Below are positions 8,118-17,250 of a stretch of 64,000 bases of DNA, in pieces (the stretch's first letter is position 1; every line of letters starts with the position of its first letter). Made by a program: the position numbers and the translations under genes. The stretch is taken from the NCBI GenBank assembly GCA_032073245.1, contig DAMANX010000010.1:94153-158152 (forward strand), written 5' to 3'. Source of the stretch: QVMG01 sp032073245. Its GTDB lineage: Bacteria; Bacteroidota; Bacteroidia; Bacteroidales; Tannerellaceae. A model generated the notes under the pieces. That model was not told the DNA's origin, did no database searches, and saw only the letters and a program-made list of their open reading frames with translations.

Positions 8118-10586
8118 GTGATATATCCAAATAATTTCGAGCAAAAGACGGGGTTTGATACCATTCGTCGTTTGCTCTTAGATAAGTGTTTAAGCCCGTT
8201 AGGTGAAGAGCGGGTCGCGGAGATGGACTTTGTTGCTGATTATAAAGTGATCGTCCGCCGATTAGAGCAAACAGATGAATTCTTGCGTATAATACGCGGA
8301 GATGTGGCTTTCCCAGATAACTATTTCTTTGATGTACGTTATTCGTTGCAGCGAATCAGACCCGAAGGTACCTGGCTGGACGAAAAAGAACTATTTGATC
8401 TAAAGCGTTCTCTACAGACAATTAATGAAATAGTTGCTTTCTTCCATAAACCGGAAGATGCAGATATACTCTATCCCTCACTCACTGAACTGGCCGGTGA
8501 TGTAATGGTGTTTCCCCAGCTTATAGGAAAGATCGATATTATATTAGATAAATATGGCCGGGTTAAGGATAATGCTTCTTCTGAGCTTTTGCATATACGG
8601 AAAGAAATGACGTCTGTTACAAATAGCATTTCCCGTAGTTTGCAGTCGATTCTACGGTCAGCTCAGGCAGAAGGTTTAGTAGATAAAGATGTAACCCCAA
8701 CTATGCGTGACGGACGCCTGATGATTCCTGTTGCACCTGCTTATAAACGAAAGATCAAAGGAATTGTACATGATGAATCGGCAAGCGGTAAAACTGTATT
8801 TATAGAACCGGAGGTTGTCGTTGAAGCCAACAATCGTATTCGTGAACTGGAAGGCGAGGAGAGAAGAGAGATTATTAAGATACTTACATCTTTTACTAAT
8901 ACTGTTCGTCCATTTGTACCCGATATCCTTCATTCATATACTTTTATGGGAGAGATTGACTTTATCCGGGCTAAAGCTCTTTTTGCCGATCAGATAGAAG
9001 GTATAAAACCCACAATAGAAGATAAACAGGAAATAGAATGGTATCATGCTGTTCATCCTATATTATTTCTTTCCCTGCAAAAACAAGGAAAGAAAGTAGT
9101 TCCTCTTGATATTACATTGAACCATAAGAACCGGCTGCTAATCATATCCGGCCCTAATGCAGGAGGTAAATCAGTGTGCCTCAAAACAGTTGGCCTCCTT
9201 CAGTATATGCTCCAATGTGGATTATTAATACCTGTTTATGAAAACTCACACACAGGTGTTTTCAGCAAGCTGTTTATTGATATTGGTGATGAACAAAGCA
9301 TAGAGAACGATCTTAGTACTTACAGTTCGCATTTGACCAATATGAAATTCTTTGTACGCAACTGTAACGAACAAACCCTTTTGCTTATAGATGAGTTTGG
9401 TAGTGGTACGGAACCCCAGATTGGCGGAGCAATAGCAGAGGCATTACTGGATCGTTTCAATCACAAACAGAGCTTTGGCGTAATCACGACACATTATCAG
9501 AATCTGAAACATTTTGCCGAAGAGACCGAAGGAGTTATAAATGGAGCTATGCTTTACGACCGACATCTGATGCAGCCTCTTTTTAAGCTATCAATCGGTA
9601 ATCCCGGCAGTTCTTTTGCTATCGAGATTGCGCGCAAGATAGGATTGCCCGAAGATGTAATAGCAGATGCATCCGAGAAAGTAGGTTCCGACTATGTCGA
9701 TATGGATAAATACCTGCAGGACATCGTCCGTGACAAACGCTATTGGGAGAATAAACGACAGAATATCCGACAGCAGGAAAAGAAACTGGAAGATGTAACT
9801 GCCCGTTATGAACACGATCTGGAGGAGGTAAACAAACAACGTAAAGAAATCTTACGAGAAGCAAAATCCGAAGCGCAAAAGATACTGTCCGAAGCAAACG
9901 CAAAGATTGAAAATACAATCCGGGAAATCAAAGAATCGCAAGCTGAAAAAGAACAAACCCGTCTGGTACGTAAAACGCTCGACGACTTCAAAGCTTCTAT
10001 CCAGTCATCAGAGGAAGAAGACGATAAGATTGCCCGTAAAATGGCAAAGATAAAAGAAAGGAACGACCGTAAAAAAGTAAAACCCAAAGCTGCTGTCCAG
10101 CAACAATTCAATAAAGACATAATTGGGGTAGGGGATTCTGTACGTCTGAAAGGACAGACATCTGCCGGTACGGTTATGGAACTGCAAGGCAAGCAAGCCC
10201 TTGTTGCTTTCGGAATGATAAAAAGCACCGTGAAACTGGAACAACTTGAGAAAGTCAGCAAAGGACAAATCAAGAAGGAAACCCGGAAAAGCACTTTTGT
10301 CAGTACCCAAACAACGGATAGCATGCATGAAAAACGACTCAACTTCAAACAGGAAATAGATGTTCGTGGCATGCGTGGTGATGAAGCCCTGCAAGCAGTC
10401 ACTTATTTTGTAGACGACGCTATCCAGATAGGTGCCGGAAAAGTACGCATCCTACATGGTACGGGTACCGGAATCCTTCGTCAACTAATCCGTGACTATC
10501 TACGTTCAGTTCCCGGCATAGCCCAATACAAAGACGAACACGTACAATTTGGTGGAGCAGGAATTACGGTGGTGGAGTTTGAATAA
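8118..10586 (+). CDS. mutS2: MutS2 family ATPase/endonuclease (recombination and ribosome-rescue factor)
   Basis: MutS2 proteins bind branched DNA or collided ribosomes and lack the mismatch-recognition domain of MutS. The 822 residues show the MutS core, Walker A GPNAGGKSV near residue 345, Walker B TLLLIDEFGSGTEP near residue 425, a long charged coiled coil at about 515-650, and a C-terminal Smr domain with EIDVRGMRGDEA and HGTGTGILR. The start is GTG at 8118: the family N-terminus (MIYPxNFEQKxGFD) begins exactly there and no nearby ATG fits. The following AraC gene begins 21 nt downstream. Confidence 0.95.
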   Translation: MIYPNNFEQKTGFDTIRRLLLDKCLSPLGEERVAEMDFVADYKVIVRRLEQTDEFLRIIRGDVAFPDNYFFDVRYSLQRIRPEGTWLDEKELFDLKRSLQTINEIVAFFHKPEDADILYPSLTELAGDVMVFPQLIGKIDIILDKYGRVKDNASSELLHIRKEMTSVTNSISRSLQSILRSAQAEGLVDKDVTPTMRDGRLMIPVAPAYKRKIKGIVHDESASGKTVFIEPEVVVEANNRIRELEGEERREIIKILTSFTNTVRPFVPDILHSYTFMGEIDFIRAKALFADQIEGIKPTIEDKQEIEWYHAVHPILFLSLQKQGKKVVPLDITLNHKNRLLIISGPNAGGKSVCLKTVGLLQYMLQCGLLIPVYENSHTGVFSKLFIDIGDEQSIENDLSTYSSHLTNMKFFVRNCNEQTLLLIDEFGSGTEPQIGGAIAEALLDRFNHKQSFGVITTHYQNLKHFAEETEGVINGAMLYDRHLMQPLFKLSIGNPGSSFAIEIARKIGLPEDVIADASEKVGSDYVDMDKYLQDIVRDKRYWENKRQNIRQQEKKLEDVTARYEHDLEEVNKQRKEILREAKSEAQKILSEANAKIENTIREIKESQAEKEQTRLVRKTLDDFKASIQSSEEEDDKIARKMAKIKERNDRKKVKPKAAVQQQFNKDIIGVGDSVRLKGQTSAGTVMELQGKQALVAFGMIKSTVKLEQLEKVSKGQIKKETRKSTFVSTQTTDSMHEKRLNFKQEIDVRGMRGDEALQAVTYFVDDAIQIGAGKVRILHGTGTGILRQLIRDYLRSVPGIAQYKDEHVQFGGAGITVVEFE

Positions 10587-10607
10587 AATTATCACTATCT
10601 TTGTATA

Positions 10608-11411
10608 ATGGACGTATTTCAATATATAGAGCCTTCCCCTCTTTTGGCTTCCTATGTAAAACATTACTGGATTCTGGAAGGTGATTTTCCCGAAGGAATG
10701 TCCGAACGGATTATCCCTACCGGAAATATCCAACTCATTTTTTATAAAGGAAGCCATCGTATGACTGCCCCGGAAGATAATCAGGGAAAAATATTACCGC
10801 CTTCCCTCTTAAGTGGGCAGACCACTGGTTATTCTGATATATTCCCTACGGGAACAATACGTATCATTTGTGTCGTTTTTCAACCTTTGGGGGCGAATGC
10901 CTTTTTCCGTCTCCCTATGCAGGAGCTATCCAATCAGAAAGTATCCGCACAAGACCTCTCAGATCCTTTTCTGGAGATTTTGGAAGAAAAGGTAATGATA
11001 ACAAAATCCGTAACAGCATGTATCCGTCATATAGAAACTTTTCTTATAAACCGTCTTGTTGTTTCCCGTGATCAACAACGGATCCTCGCTGCAATCCGGC
11101 TTATAAATCAACGCCCTACAGATATCCGCCTAAATGACCTGTCGAATGAAACCTGTTTGAGTGACAAACAGTTCCGCCGTCTCTTTGCATCGCATGTAGG
11201 CCTTAACCCCAAAGACTTTATTCGAACTGTTCGTTTTCAATACGCATTATCAATTGCCCAGCATCACCCCGGTATAAGCTTGGCACAACTAGCCGTTGAT
11301 GCCGGCTTTTACGACCAACCCCATCTAATCAACGAATTTCGCCAGTTCTCCGGATTAACCCCTAAAGAATATTTCAGGCAATGTGATCCTCTTTCCGATT
11401 ATTTCAGCTGA
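10608..11411 (+). CDS. AraC-family transcriptional regulator
   Basis: The 267 residues comprise an N-terminal sensing domain of the DUF6597 type (YIEPSPLLASYVKHYWILEG, RIIPTGNIQLIF) and a C-terminal AraC double helix-turn-helix from about residue 160 (LSDKQFRRLFASHVGLNPKD, then LAQLAVDAGFYDQPHLINEFRQFSGLTPKEY). It is probably a cytoplasmic activator responding to a small molecule. It directly follows mutS2 and precedes a gene with a strong promoter, so it could control the 11.5-17 kb genes. That is inference from position only. Confidence 0.88.
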   Translation: MDVFQYIEPSPLLASYVKHYWILEGDFPEGMSERIIPTGNIQLIFYKGSHRMTAPEDNQGKILPPSLLSGQTTGYSDIFPTGTIRIICVVFQPLGANAFFRLPMQELSNQKVSAQDLSDPFLEILEEKVMITKSVTACIRHIETFLINRLVVSRDQQRILAAIRLINQRPTDIRLNDLSNETCLSDKQFRRLFASHVGLNPKDFIRTVRFQYALSIAQHHPGISLAQLAVDAGFYDQPHLINEFRQFSGLTPKEYFRQCDPLSDYFS

Positions 11412-11428
11412 TAATCTGTTGACAGACG

Positions 11429-11459
11429 TTTGATAAGTGAATATCTTATTGTAGATTTG
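11429..11459 (+). promoter_or_regulatory. Strong Bacteroidetes promoter (-33 TTTG, -7 TAGATTTG)
   Basis: TTTG at 11429-11432 and TAGATTTG at 11452-11459 are separated by 19 nt, an almost perfect match to the Bacteroides consensus. It lies 47 nt upstream of the beta-propeller ATG and probably drives the permease genes beyond it. Confidence 0.75.
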
Positions 11460-11506
11460 CATAATATGGAATAGGAGTAAACCCACACAAATAGCAAAAA
11501 AAAGAA

Positions 11507-12709
11507 ATGAGACAATCACTATTCAATCTTAAATGGATGTATAGAATCTATTATTCTGTGCTACTTGTAAGCCTTTTTGCTATTTCTCTTTCCGCACAAC
11601 AAGAGATTCCCTTTGCCAAAGGAATTACTACCATACAAGACATCAAGCTAAGTTCTATAGCTGAAAAAATAGAATACATTCCCCTGGAAACAACGGAAGA
11701 ATGCCTGCTAAGAGCAGATATAATGGATATTACATTGACCGATGACTATCTCTTTGTGTGTGACCACGATTATGTATACCAGTTTACCCCCCAGGGTAAA
11801 TTTCTCCGCCGAATAGGCAAAAAAGGACAAGGCCCCGGCGAATACACACAAAGCATACTGGGAGTAGTATATAACGACGCAAAAAAAGAAATCATCATGA
11901 CCGACTTCCGCACTGCTAAAGCCTTAATCTATTCATATAATGGTGAGTATCTACGCAGCTTTAAAACGGCCAATGAGTTGTTTCTTACCTATTTCAAACA
12001 GCCCGATCTGATATATGGATATAGCAGCGCATTTCTTATCTCAAGAGACCAGAGCGGAAAAGACCTCTTTGTCTATAATGACAAAGGTAAAGTAATAAAC
12101 GATTTCCGTTTTAACTACCAAAAAGGTAAACGCTATCCCGGCTTAATCTTTTCTCTGGGTTTATTTTACGGGTATAAAGGAGATGTTTTTTATAAAAACC
12201 CTCTCGAAGACATTGTCTTTAAGATAGACGGTAAAAAGAAAATACCAACTTATCGGTTTAACCTTGAACAGTTTGAAAAATTGAATGAAGAAGAAGATGC
12301 TATTTTGGCCTTTGATAAGAAGAAAAACATAGGAACAAACTTACCTAATCCGGCAGCAGAAAAGAAAATCAACTTTATTAAATTGTTTGAAACCAACCCT
12401 TTCCTTTTTATAGCTTTTGGACAAGAAAATGAATATCGTACAGCGCTCTATGATAAAGCAAAAGATAAAGTCTATCGTGTTCATTCTAAAAAGACAAACA
12501 AACCAGGCTTTACGGACGACCTGGAAGGTGGCTTCCCTTTCTGGCCTGTTAATCATTCCGGCAATGTGATGATTTCTTGCATTGGGGTGGATACCATTCA
12601 GGAATTTGTAAAACCTTCCGAAGTAAAAGGTTCTCTAAAGAAAATTCTTCCAACATTACAGGAAGATGATAATCCGGTGATTCAAATTGTATATTTAAAA
12701 GAAAACTAA
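11507..12709 (+). CDS. Secreted 6-bladed beta-propeller protein
   Basis: The N-terminus is a signal peptide (hydrophobic segment about residues 12-27, ending SLSAQQ) with no lipobox cysteine, unlike the related protein at 394-1653. Family marks follow: IEYIPLETTEE near residue 55, FLRRIGKKGQGPGEY near residue 105, and the tail EDDNPVIQIVY. Length of 400 residues is normal for the family. It has its own strong promoter and is 14 nt from the permease gene, so the two are probably cotranscribed. It may bind a ligand in the periplasm; no enzymatic motif is visible. Confidence 0.82.
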   Translation: MRQSLFNLKWMYRIYYSVLLVSLFAISLSAQQEIPFAKGITTIQDIKLSSIAEKIEYIPLETTEECLLRADIMDITLTDDYLFVCDHDYVYQFTPQGKFLRRIGKKGQGPGEYTQSILGVVYNDAKKEIIMTDFRTAKALIYSYNGEYLRSFKTANELFLTYFKQPDLIYGYSSAFLISRDQSGKDLFVYNDKGKVINDFRFNYQKGKRYPGLIFSLGLFYGYKGDVFYKNPLEDIVFKIDGKKKIPTYRFNLEQFEKLNEEEDAILAFDKKKNIGTNLPNPAAEKKINFIKLFETNPFLFIAFGQENEYRTALYDKAKDKVYRVHSKKTNKPGFTDDLEGGFPFWPVNHSGNVMISCIGVDTIQEFVKPSEVKGSLKKILPTLQEDDNPVIQIVYLKEN

Positions 12710-12723
12710 TACTAGTAAAGACC

Positions 12724-14046
12724 ATGTCATTCCTAATAATCATTCTTTGTTTAGCCCTACTGATTGTTCTTATATCCTACTTCAAGGTAGACGCATTCCT
12801 TTCTTTTATCTTGGTATCAATCCTTGCAGCTGTAGGATTGGGTATTCCACTCGAAAAGATACCAGCAACTGTTGATAATGGAATCGGGAATATTCTGGGT
12901 AGCCTTACGTTGATTATAGTTCTGGGGGCCATGTTGGGTAAGCTGGTTGCCGAAAGTGGAGCTGCACAGAAGATAGCAGATGTTATGGTGGATACCTTTG
13001 GTACCCGTTATATTCAGTGGGGATTAATGATAACAGGATTTGTTGTTGGTATCCCTCTGTTCTACGGAATAGGCTTTGTATTGCTGGTTCCACTTATCTT
13101 TTCCATAGTCAATCAATACAAATTACCTGCTGTCTACATGGGAATATCCATGCTGGCAGCTCTGTCTGTAACTCATGGCTTCCTGCCTCCCCATCCGTCG
13201 CCTGTAGCACTTGTAGCCTTGTTTGATGCCAATATAGGCATGACATTAATCTATGGTATATGCATTGCTATCCCTGCAATCCTATTAGCAGGCCCGTTAT
13301 TCGGACGAACATTGCGCAATATAAAGACCGGCCCTCTCAGATTATTCGAAAAGAAAGAAATCACAACCAATTTTAGTACTCCTGGTAAAGCAAATAGCTT
13401 TCTAAGTGCAACCCTTCCTGTCTTTCTACTCATATTGGCTACGGTAATTCCGTTGGTATTTACTGGTATGACTGAGAAAGGAAAAGAAATAGTCGCTTTT
13501 ATCGGTGCCCCTTCAATAGTTATGTTGATCGCACTCATCTTTGCTACTTATACACTGGGCATCCGCCAGGGGCGATCCATCAAAGAAGTGATGAATGTCT
13601 ATGTAGATGCCATCAAAGACATAGCCCCAATCCTACTTATTATTGCCGGTTCCGGTATATTCAAACAAGTAATGGAAGACAGTGGTGTAAGTATGGAACT
13701 GGCTAAAGCCCTTCAGAAATTACCTGTACACCCCTTAATCCTCGGCTGGTTGATAGCCGCAGTAATTCGTGTATGTATCGGTTCCGCAACCGTAGCAGCC
13801 CTCACAGCGGCAGGTGTTCTAATGCCCTTAATCATACAAGCCAATGTCAATCCCAACCTGATGGTATTATCCCTCGGAGCGGGTAGCCTGATGATGTCCC
13901 ACGTGAACGATTCCGGCTTCTGGATGTTTAAAGAATACTTCAACCTCAGTATGAAAGATACTTTCCGGTCATGGACGGTGATGGAGTCCCTTGTGTCCGT
14001 TATCGGACTGATAGGAGTAATGGTATTGAATATGTTTGTAGGATGA
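12724..14046 (+). CDS. GntP-family permease, possible D-serine (DsdX-like) transporter
   Basis: The 440 residues are almost entirely hydrophobic with about 12 membrane segments and the GntP-family patterns GSLTLIIVLGAMLGKLVAESGAAQKIAD, HGFLPPHPSPVAL and GSATVAALTAAGVL (quoted in parts). GntP proteins carry gluconate, related acids or, for DsdX, D-serine. Because a RidA protein and a DSD1-type D-serine dehydratase lie directly downstream, D-serine is the more likely substrate, but gluconate cannot be excluded from sequence alone. The gene follows the beta-propeller gene by 14 nt. A 28-bp inverted repeat lies just after the stop codon. Confidence 0.85.
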   Translation: MSFLIIILCLALLIVLISYFKVDAFLSFILVSILAAVGLGIPLEKIPATVDNGIGNILGSLTLIIVLGAMLGKLVAESGAAQKIADVMVDTFGTRYIQWGLMITGFVVGIPLFYGIGFVLLVPLIFSIVNQYKLPAVYMGISMLAALSVTHGFLPPHPSPVALVALFDANIGMTLIYGICIAIPAILLAGPLFGRTLRNIKTGPLRLFEKKEITTNFSTPGKANSFLSATLPVFLLILATVIPLVFTGMTEKGKEIVAFIGAPSIVMLIALIFATYTLGIRQGRSIKEVMNVYVDAIKDIAPILLIIAGSGIFKQVMEDSGVSMELAKALQKLPVHPLILGWLIAAVIRVCIGSATVAALTAAGVLMPLIIQANVNPNLMVLSLGAGSLMMSHVNDSGFWMFKEYFNLSMKDTFRSWTVMESLVSVIGLIGVMVLNMFVG

Positions 14047-14061
14047 GGGGGTAGCGATATA

Positions 14062-14147
14062 GGTAGAGACAAGGCTTGCCTTGTCTCCGGATTGGGGACA
14101 TTACGCAACATTTGAGATACGGAGACAAGGCAAGCCTTGTCTCTACC
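14062..14147. repeat. Extragenic palindrome, GTAGAGACAAGGC family (copy 1)
   Basis: Perfect 28-bp inverted arms at 14062-14089 and 14120-14147; each arm also contains the smaller palindrome GACAAGGCTTGCCTTGTC. A second copy of the family lies at 43571-43651. It sits just after the permease stop codon and may terminate transcription or stabilise the mRNA end. Confidence 0.85.
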
Positions 14148-14196
14148 AACGTCAGGAAATTTGAGTATTAATTAATTACATAAAAATGATCAAATT

Positions 14197-14664
14197 ATGT
14201 ACAACGCAGACGAACAATTTGAGAAACTAGGCCTAAGCCTGCCACCTGCACCGACTCCGTTAGGAGTCTATAAACCTTGTCTGGTAGTAGACGGAAAATA
14301 TCTATACCTTTCCGGTCATGGTCCTGTTCAGGATGATAAATCATTAATCATAGGCCGTATCGGCAGTGACATGACAATGGAAGAAGGCAAACAAGCCGCC
14401 CAACAGGTAGGGCTTACGATGCTTTCCACCATCAAAACAAACCTAGGAAGCCTGAACAAGGTAAAACGTGTAATCAAAGTCCTGGGTATGGTAAACTGCA
14501 CACCAGACTTTGAAAAGCACCCCTATATTATTAATGGCTGTAGCGAATTATTCGCCAATGTATGGGGCACAGAAAATGGCGTCGGAACACGTAGTGCAGT
14601 AGGCTTTGGATCATTGCCTGATAATATACCGGTAGAGATCGAGGCTATTTTTGAACTTTATTGA
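14197..14664 (+). CDS. RidA/YjgF-family enamine/imine deaminase
   Basis: RidA proteins hydrolyse reactive enamines such as 2-aminoacrylate released by PLP serine dehydratases. The 155 residues show the longer subfamily form (LGLSLPPAPTPLGVYKPCLVVDGKYLYLSGHGP, in parts, near the start; CTPDFEKHPYIINGCSELFANVWG; RSAVGFGSLPDNIPVEIEAIFELY at the end). The arginine equivalent to the RidA catalytic Arg is in GTRSAVG. It sits between the permease and a D-serine dehydratase-like enzyme, matching the expected release of aminoacrylate. Confidence 0.88.
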   Translation: MYNADEQFEKLGLSLPPAPTPLGVYKPCLVVDGKYLYLSGHGPVQDDKSLIIGRIGSDMTMEEGKQAAQQVGLTMLSTIKTNLGSLNKVKRVIKVLGMVNCTPDFEKHPYIINGCSELFANVWGTENGVGTRSAVGFGSLPDNIPVEIEAIFELY

Positions 14665-14685
14665 GAGGAGAAGATAATATCAACC

Positions 14686-14763
14686 TGTAGGGGCAGCCCT
14701 ATGTGGCTGCCCAATACCTGCAAAATCAACAAATCCGGGCGGCCACATAAGGCCGCCTCTATG
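14686..14763. repeat. Extragenic palindrome, GTAGGGGC family (copy 1)
   Basis: Imperfect inverted arms at 14686-14712 (begins TGTAGGGGCAGCCC) and 14737-14763. The same family appears, better conserved, at 59953-60033. It lies between the RidA and D-serine dehydratase genes. Confidence 0.75.
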
Positions 14764-14810
14764 CGATGAACACATTCAAATCTCTTTTTATATATTCAAA
14801 TTAAAACAAA

Positions 14811-15917
14811 ATGCAACACTGGTACCAGATTGATAATGTTGAGCAAATAGATTCTCCTGCTCTTTTACTCTATAAAGAGCGCATTAGTGAGAATATAGAA
14901 CTTGTCAAACGTATTGCTAATGGACGTACAGACAAGCTCCGCCCGCATGTGAAAACCAATAAGATATGGGAAGTCTGTGCCCTGATGATGGAAGCAGGTA
15001 TCCATAAATTCAAATGCGCCACAGTTGCAGAAGCCGAAATGCTGGCTATGGCAGGGGCTCCCGATGTTCTGCTGGCCTATCAACCTGTTGGCCCTAAGAT
15101 AGGCCGTTTTTTCAAACTTGTAGAAACACATCCTGCAACCCGCTTCTCTTGTTTGGTAGATAATGAAGAAAATGCCCGTATATTATCCAATCTCTGCATG
15201 GCCACTTCTTTTAAAACGGATGTCTATATCGATCTGAATGTCGGTATGAACCGAACCGGTGTCCAACCTGAAAAGGCAGTGGCATTAGTGAAGGCAATCC
15301 TTACCATGTCGCACCTTAGGTTGCTTGGGCTGCATGGCTACGACGGTCATATCCATGATACGGATCTTATACTCCGCCAGCAAGCAGCGGATATATCTTT
15401 CGATATAGCTAGTCGTATTTATCGGGAAATTCAACCCTGGTTTTCTTATCCCCTGATCATGATAATGGGTGGAACCCCTACTTTCTCCATGCATATCGAT
15501 CGTGAAAACTGTGAATGTAGTCCGGGTACATTTGTATTCTGGGATTGGGGATATGCACACATGTTATCCGATCTCCAGTTTCAATACGCAGCTCTTGTCC
15601 TGACACGCATCATTTCTATTGTCGATACCCATCATATCTGTGTCGACTTGGGATATAAAGCCGTAGCAGCGGAATCACCCTTACCCCGTGTTCATTTCCT
15701 GAATGCTCCCGAAGCTATTCCTGAAGCCCATAGTGAAGAACACCTCATACTAAGAGTTCCGGACAGCACCCACTATGCCATAGGAGATGTGCTTTATGGC
15801 GTACCCGTACATATTTGCCCGACAGTGGCACTCTATGACACCGCCCGGATCATCGAATCCGGTAATTATACTACCACGTGGAAAGTTATCGCCCGTGACC
15901 GAACGATTACTATATGA
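14811..15917 (+). CDS. DSD1-type PLP enzyme, probable D-serine dehydratase (or D-threonine aldolase)
   Basis: The fold is an alanine-racemase-like PLP barrel with a C-terminal metal domain. The PLP lysine is in RPHVKTNK (Lys48). Near the end PVHICPTV places His334 and Cys336 as the metal pair. As I recall the family, eukaryotic-type D-serine dehydratases use His and Cys while D-threonine aldolases use His and Asp, so D-serine dehydratase is favoured. The reaction would give pyruvate and ammonia. Neighbours (GntP permease, RidA) agree. Length 368 residues is usual. The exact substrate is inferred. Confidence 0.8.
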   Translation: MQHWYQIDNVEQIDSPALLLYKERISENIELVKRIANGRTDKLRPHVKTNKIWEVCALMMEAGIHKFKCATVAEAEMLAMAGAPDVLLAYQPVGPKIGRFFKLVETHPATRFSCLVDNEENARILSNLCMATSFKTDVYIDLNVGMNRTGVQPEKAVALVKAILTMSHLRLLGLHGYDGHIHDTDLILRQQAADISFDIASRIYREIQPWFSYPLIMIMGGTPTFSMHIDRENCECSPGTFVFWDWGYAHMLSDLQFQYAALVLTRIISIVDTHHICVDLGYKAVAAESPLPRVHFLNAPEAIPEAHSEEHLILRVPDSTHYAIGDVLYGVPVHICPTVALYDTARIIESGNYTTTWKVIARDRTITI

Positions 15918-15975
15918 AAGACCAATAAGATTTGTATTATAATATCAATAAAAAGAGTAAAACACACTAAGTATC

Positions 15976-17034
15976 ATGTTAAACAGAAGAAATTTTATCC
16001 GCAGCATTTCTATTGCTGCCCCGGTTATCGCATTGGGTGGATATATGCCACTGGCTGCTCAGACAGAGCAAAAAACTACTTATGATTCAATGCTGCAGAA
16101 AGCCCGGAATGCCATGTTGGCTATGCAACGGGCATCCTGGGAACAGGGAACAGCTATACAAGCTATGGTCGAATGCGACGACCGCGATATGTTGCGCCTC
16201 ATGGTCAATGAAGCCATCCTGCGGCAGACACCCGACGGGCGTACCTGTATGCTCGGTTCAGGCCATAACGTTACCGACCCTGTTGCGGCTGGATACGGAA
16301 TACTCAAAGCCTGGGAATATTTTAAGGAAGAAAAGTATAAAAAAGCAGCAGACCTCCTGTATGACTATTGTAAGAACCAGGCGCCCCGCGATAGTGCCGG
16401 AACCCTATACCATCTGAATGACAGCAAACAACTCTGGAGTGATTCCATCTATATGGTGCCTCCATTCCTGGCTGCCTATAAAGATTATGATGAATGCATG
16501 AAACAGTTCAGAGGCTACCATGCCCGTCTGTGGCAACCCGAAAAGAAGCTCTATTCCCATCGCTGGAGCGATGACGACAACCTTTTCCTCACCGAAAGAT
16601 GCTGGGGAGGGGGTAACGGCTGGGCAGCAGCCTCGTTTGCCATTGTCTACGACCTTTTACCCGCTAGTGAGCAATCCTATAAGAAAGAGGTTGCTTCCCT
16701 TCTGACGGAATTACTGGAAGGATTACTCGCCCATATCCGTCCCGACGGACTTTTCCATGATATTGTGGATAATCCCCAATCCTTTGTTGAAACAAATCTT
16801 TCGCTGATGGTTGCTTTTGCTATCTATAAAGCCGTTAAATCCGGAGCAATAGACAAAAAATATCTTCAGGCTGCCGAACAGATGAAGCAGGGTGCATTAT
16901 CCAAAGTCGACACATTTGGATATGTACAGGACGCCTCGGGTTCACCCACCTTCAGTGGCCCTGGAACTTCCACCGAAGCGCAAGCCTTTCTCCTGATGAT
17001 GATGGCTGCCCGGGAAAAGGTAATGGTTGACTAA
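15976..17034 (+). CDS. GH88/GH105-like unsaturated glucuronyl/rhamnogalacturonyl hydrolase
   Basis: The 352 residues start with RRNFIRSISIAAPVIAL, a twin-arginine-type export signal, ending near LAAQ. The rest is an alpha/alpha-barrel protein with family features: WEQGTAIQAM, LWSDSIYMVPPFLAAY (the Asp-containing active-site segment) and WGGGNGWAAASF. GH105 and GH88 enzymes remove unsaturated uronic acids left by polysaccharide lyases. No lyases are nearby, so the substrate is unknown and its link to the D-serine genes is only positional (58 nt downstream). The TAA stop lies inside a terminator-like hairpin belonging to a repeat. Confidence 0.78.
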   Translation: MLNRRNFIRSISIAAPVIALGGYMPLAAQTEQKTTYDSMLQKARNAMLAMQRASWEQGTAIQAMVECDDRDMLRLMVNEAILRQTPDGRTCMLGSGHNVTDPVAAGYGILKAWEYFKEEKYKKAADLLYDYCKNQAPRDSAGTLYHLNDSKQLWSDSIYMVPPFLAAYKDYDECMKQFRGYHARLWQPEKKLYSHRWSDDDNLFLTERCWGGGNGWAAASFAIVYDLLPASEQSYKKEVASLLTELLEGLLAHIRPDGLFHDIVDNPQSFVETNLSLMVAFAIYKAVKSGAIDKKYLQAAEQMKQGALSKVDTFGYVQDASGSPTFSGPGTSTEAQAFLLMMMAAREKVMVD

Positions 17035-17250
17035 AAAGTCAACCAACCTAAGTTCATAGCGACAAATTTCTCCTCCTTAGCAAAGGATGAGGGGACTGCC
17101 GCTTGCGGTGGTGAGGTGGTTGGTATAACCTAAAAGTGTTATTTTATATATATAAATATAATTTACCTCAAACCACCTCCCCCTCTCTTCGTTCGGGTAC
17201 TCCTCCTTTGCTAAGGAGGAGAAATTTGATACTACTTTTTAGGTAGCTCC
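17025..17250. repeat. Roughly 200-bp intergenic repeat, left inverted copy
   Basis: Begins with an 8-bp-stem hairpin (GGTTGACT-AAAA-AGTCAACC, 17025-17044) that includes the stop codon of the preceding gene. It then carries paired CTCCTCCTTAGCAAAGGA / TCCTTTGCTAAGGAGGAG segments around an AT-rich core. The reverse complement recurs at 20681-20866, on the other side of the T9SS gene. It may act as a terminator region and as a recombination substrate. Confidence 0.75.
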
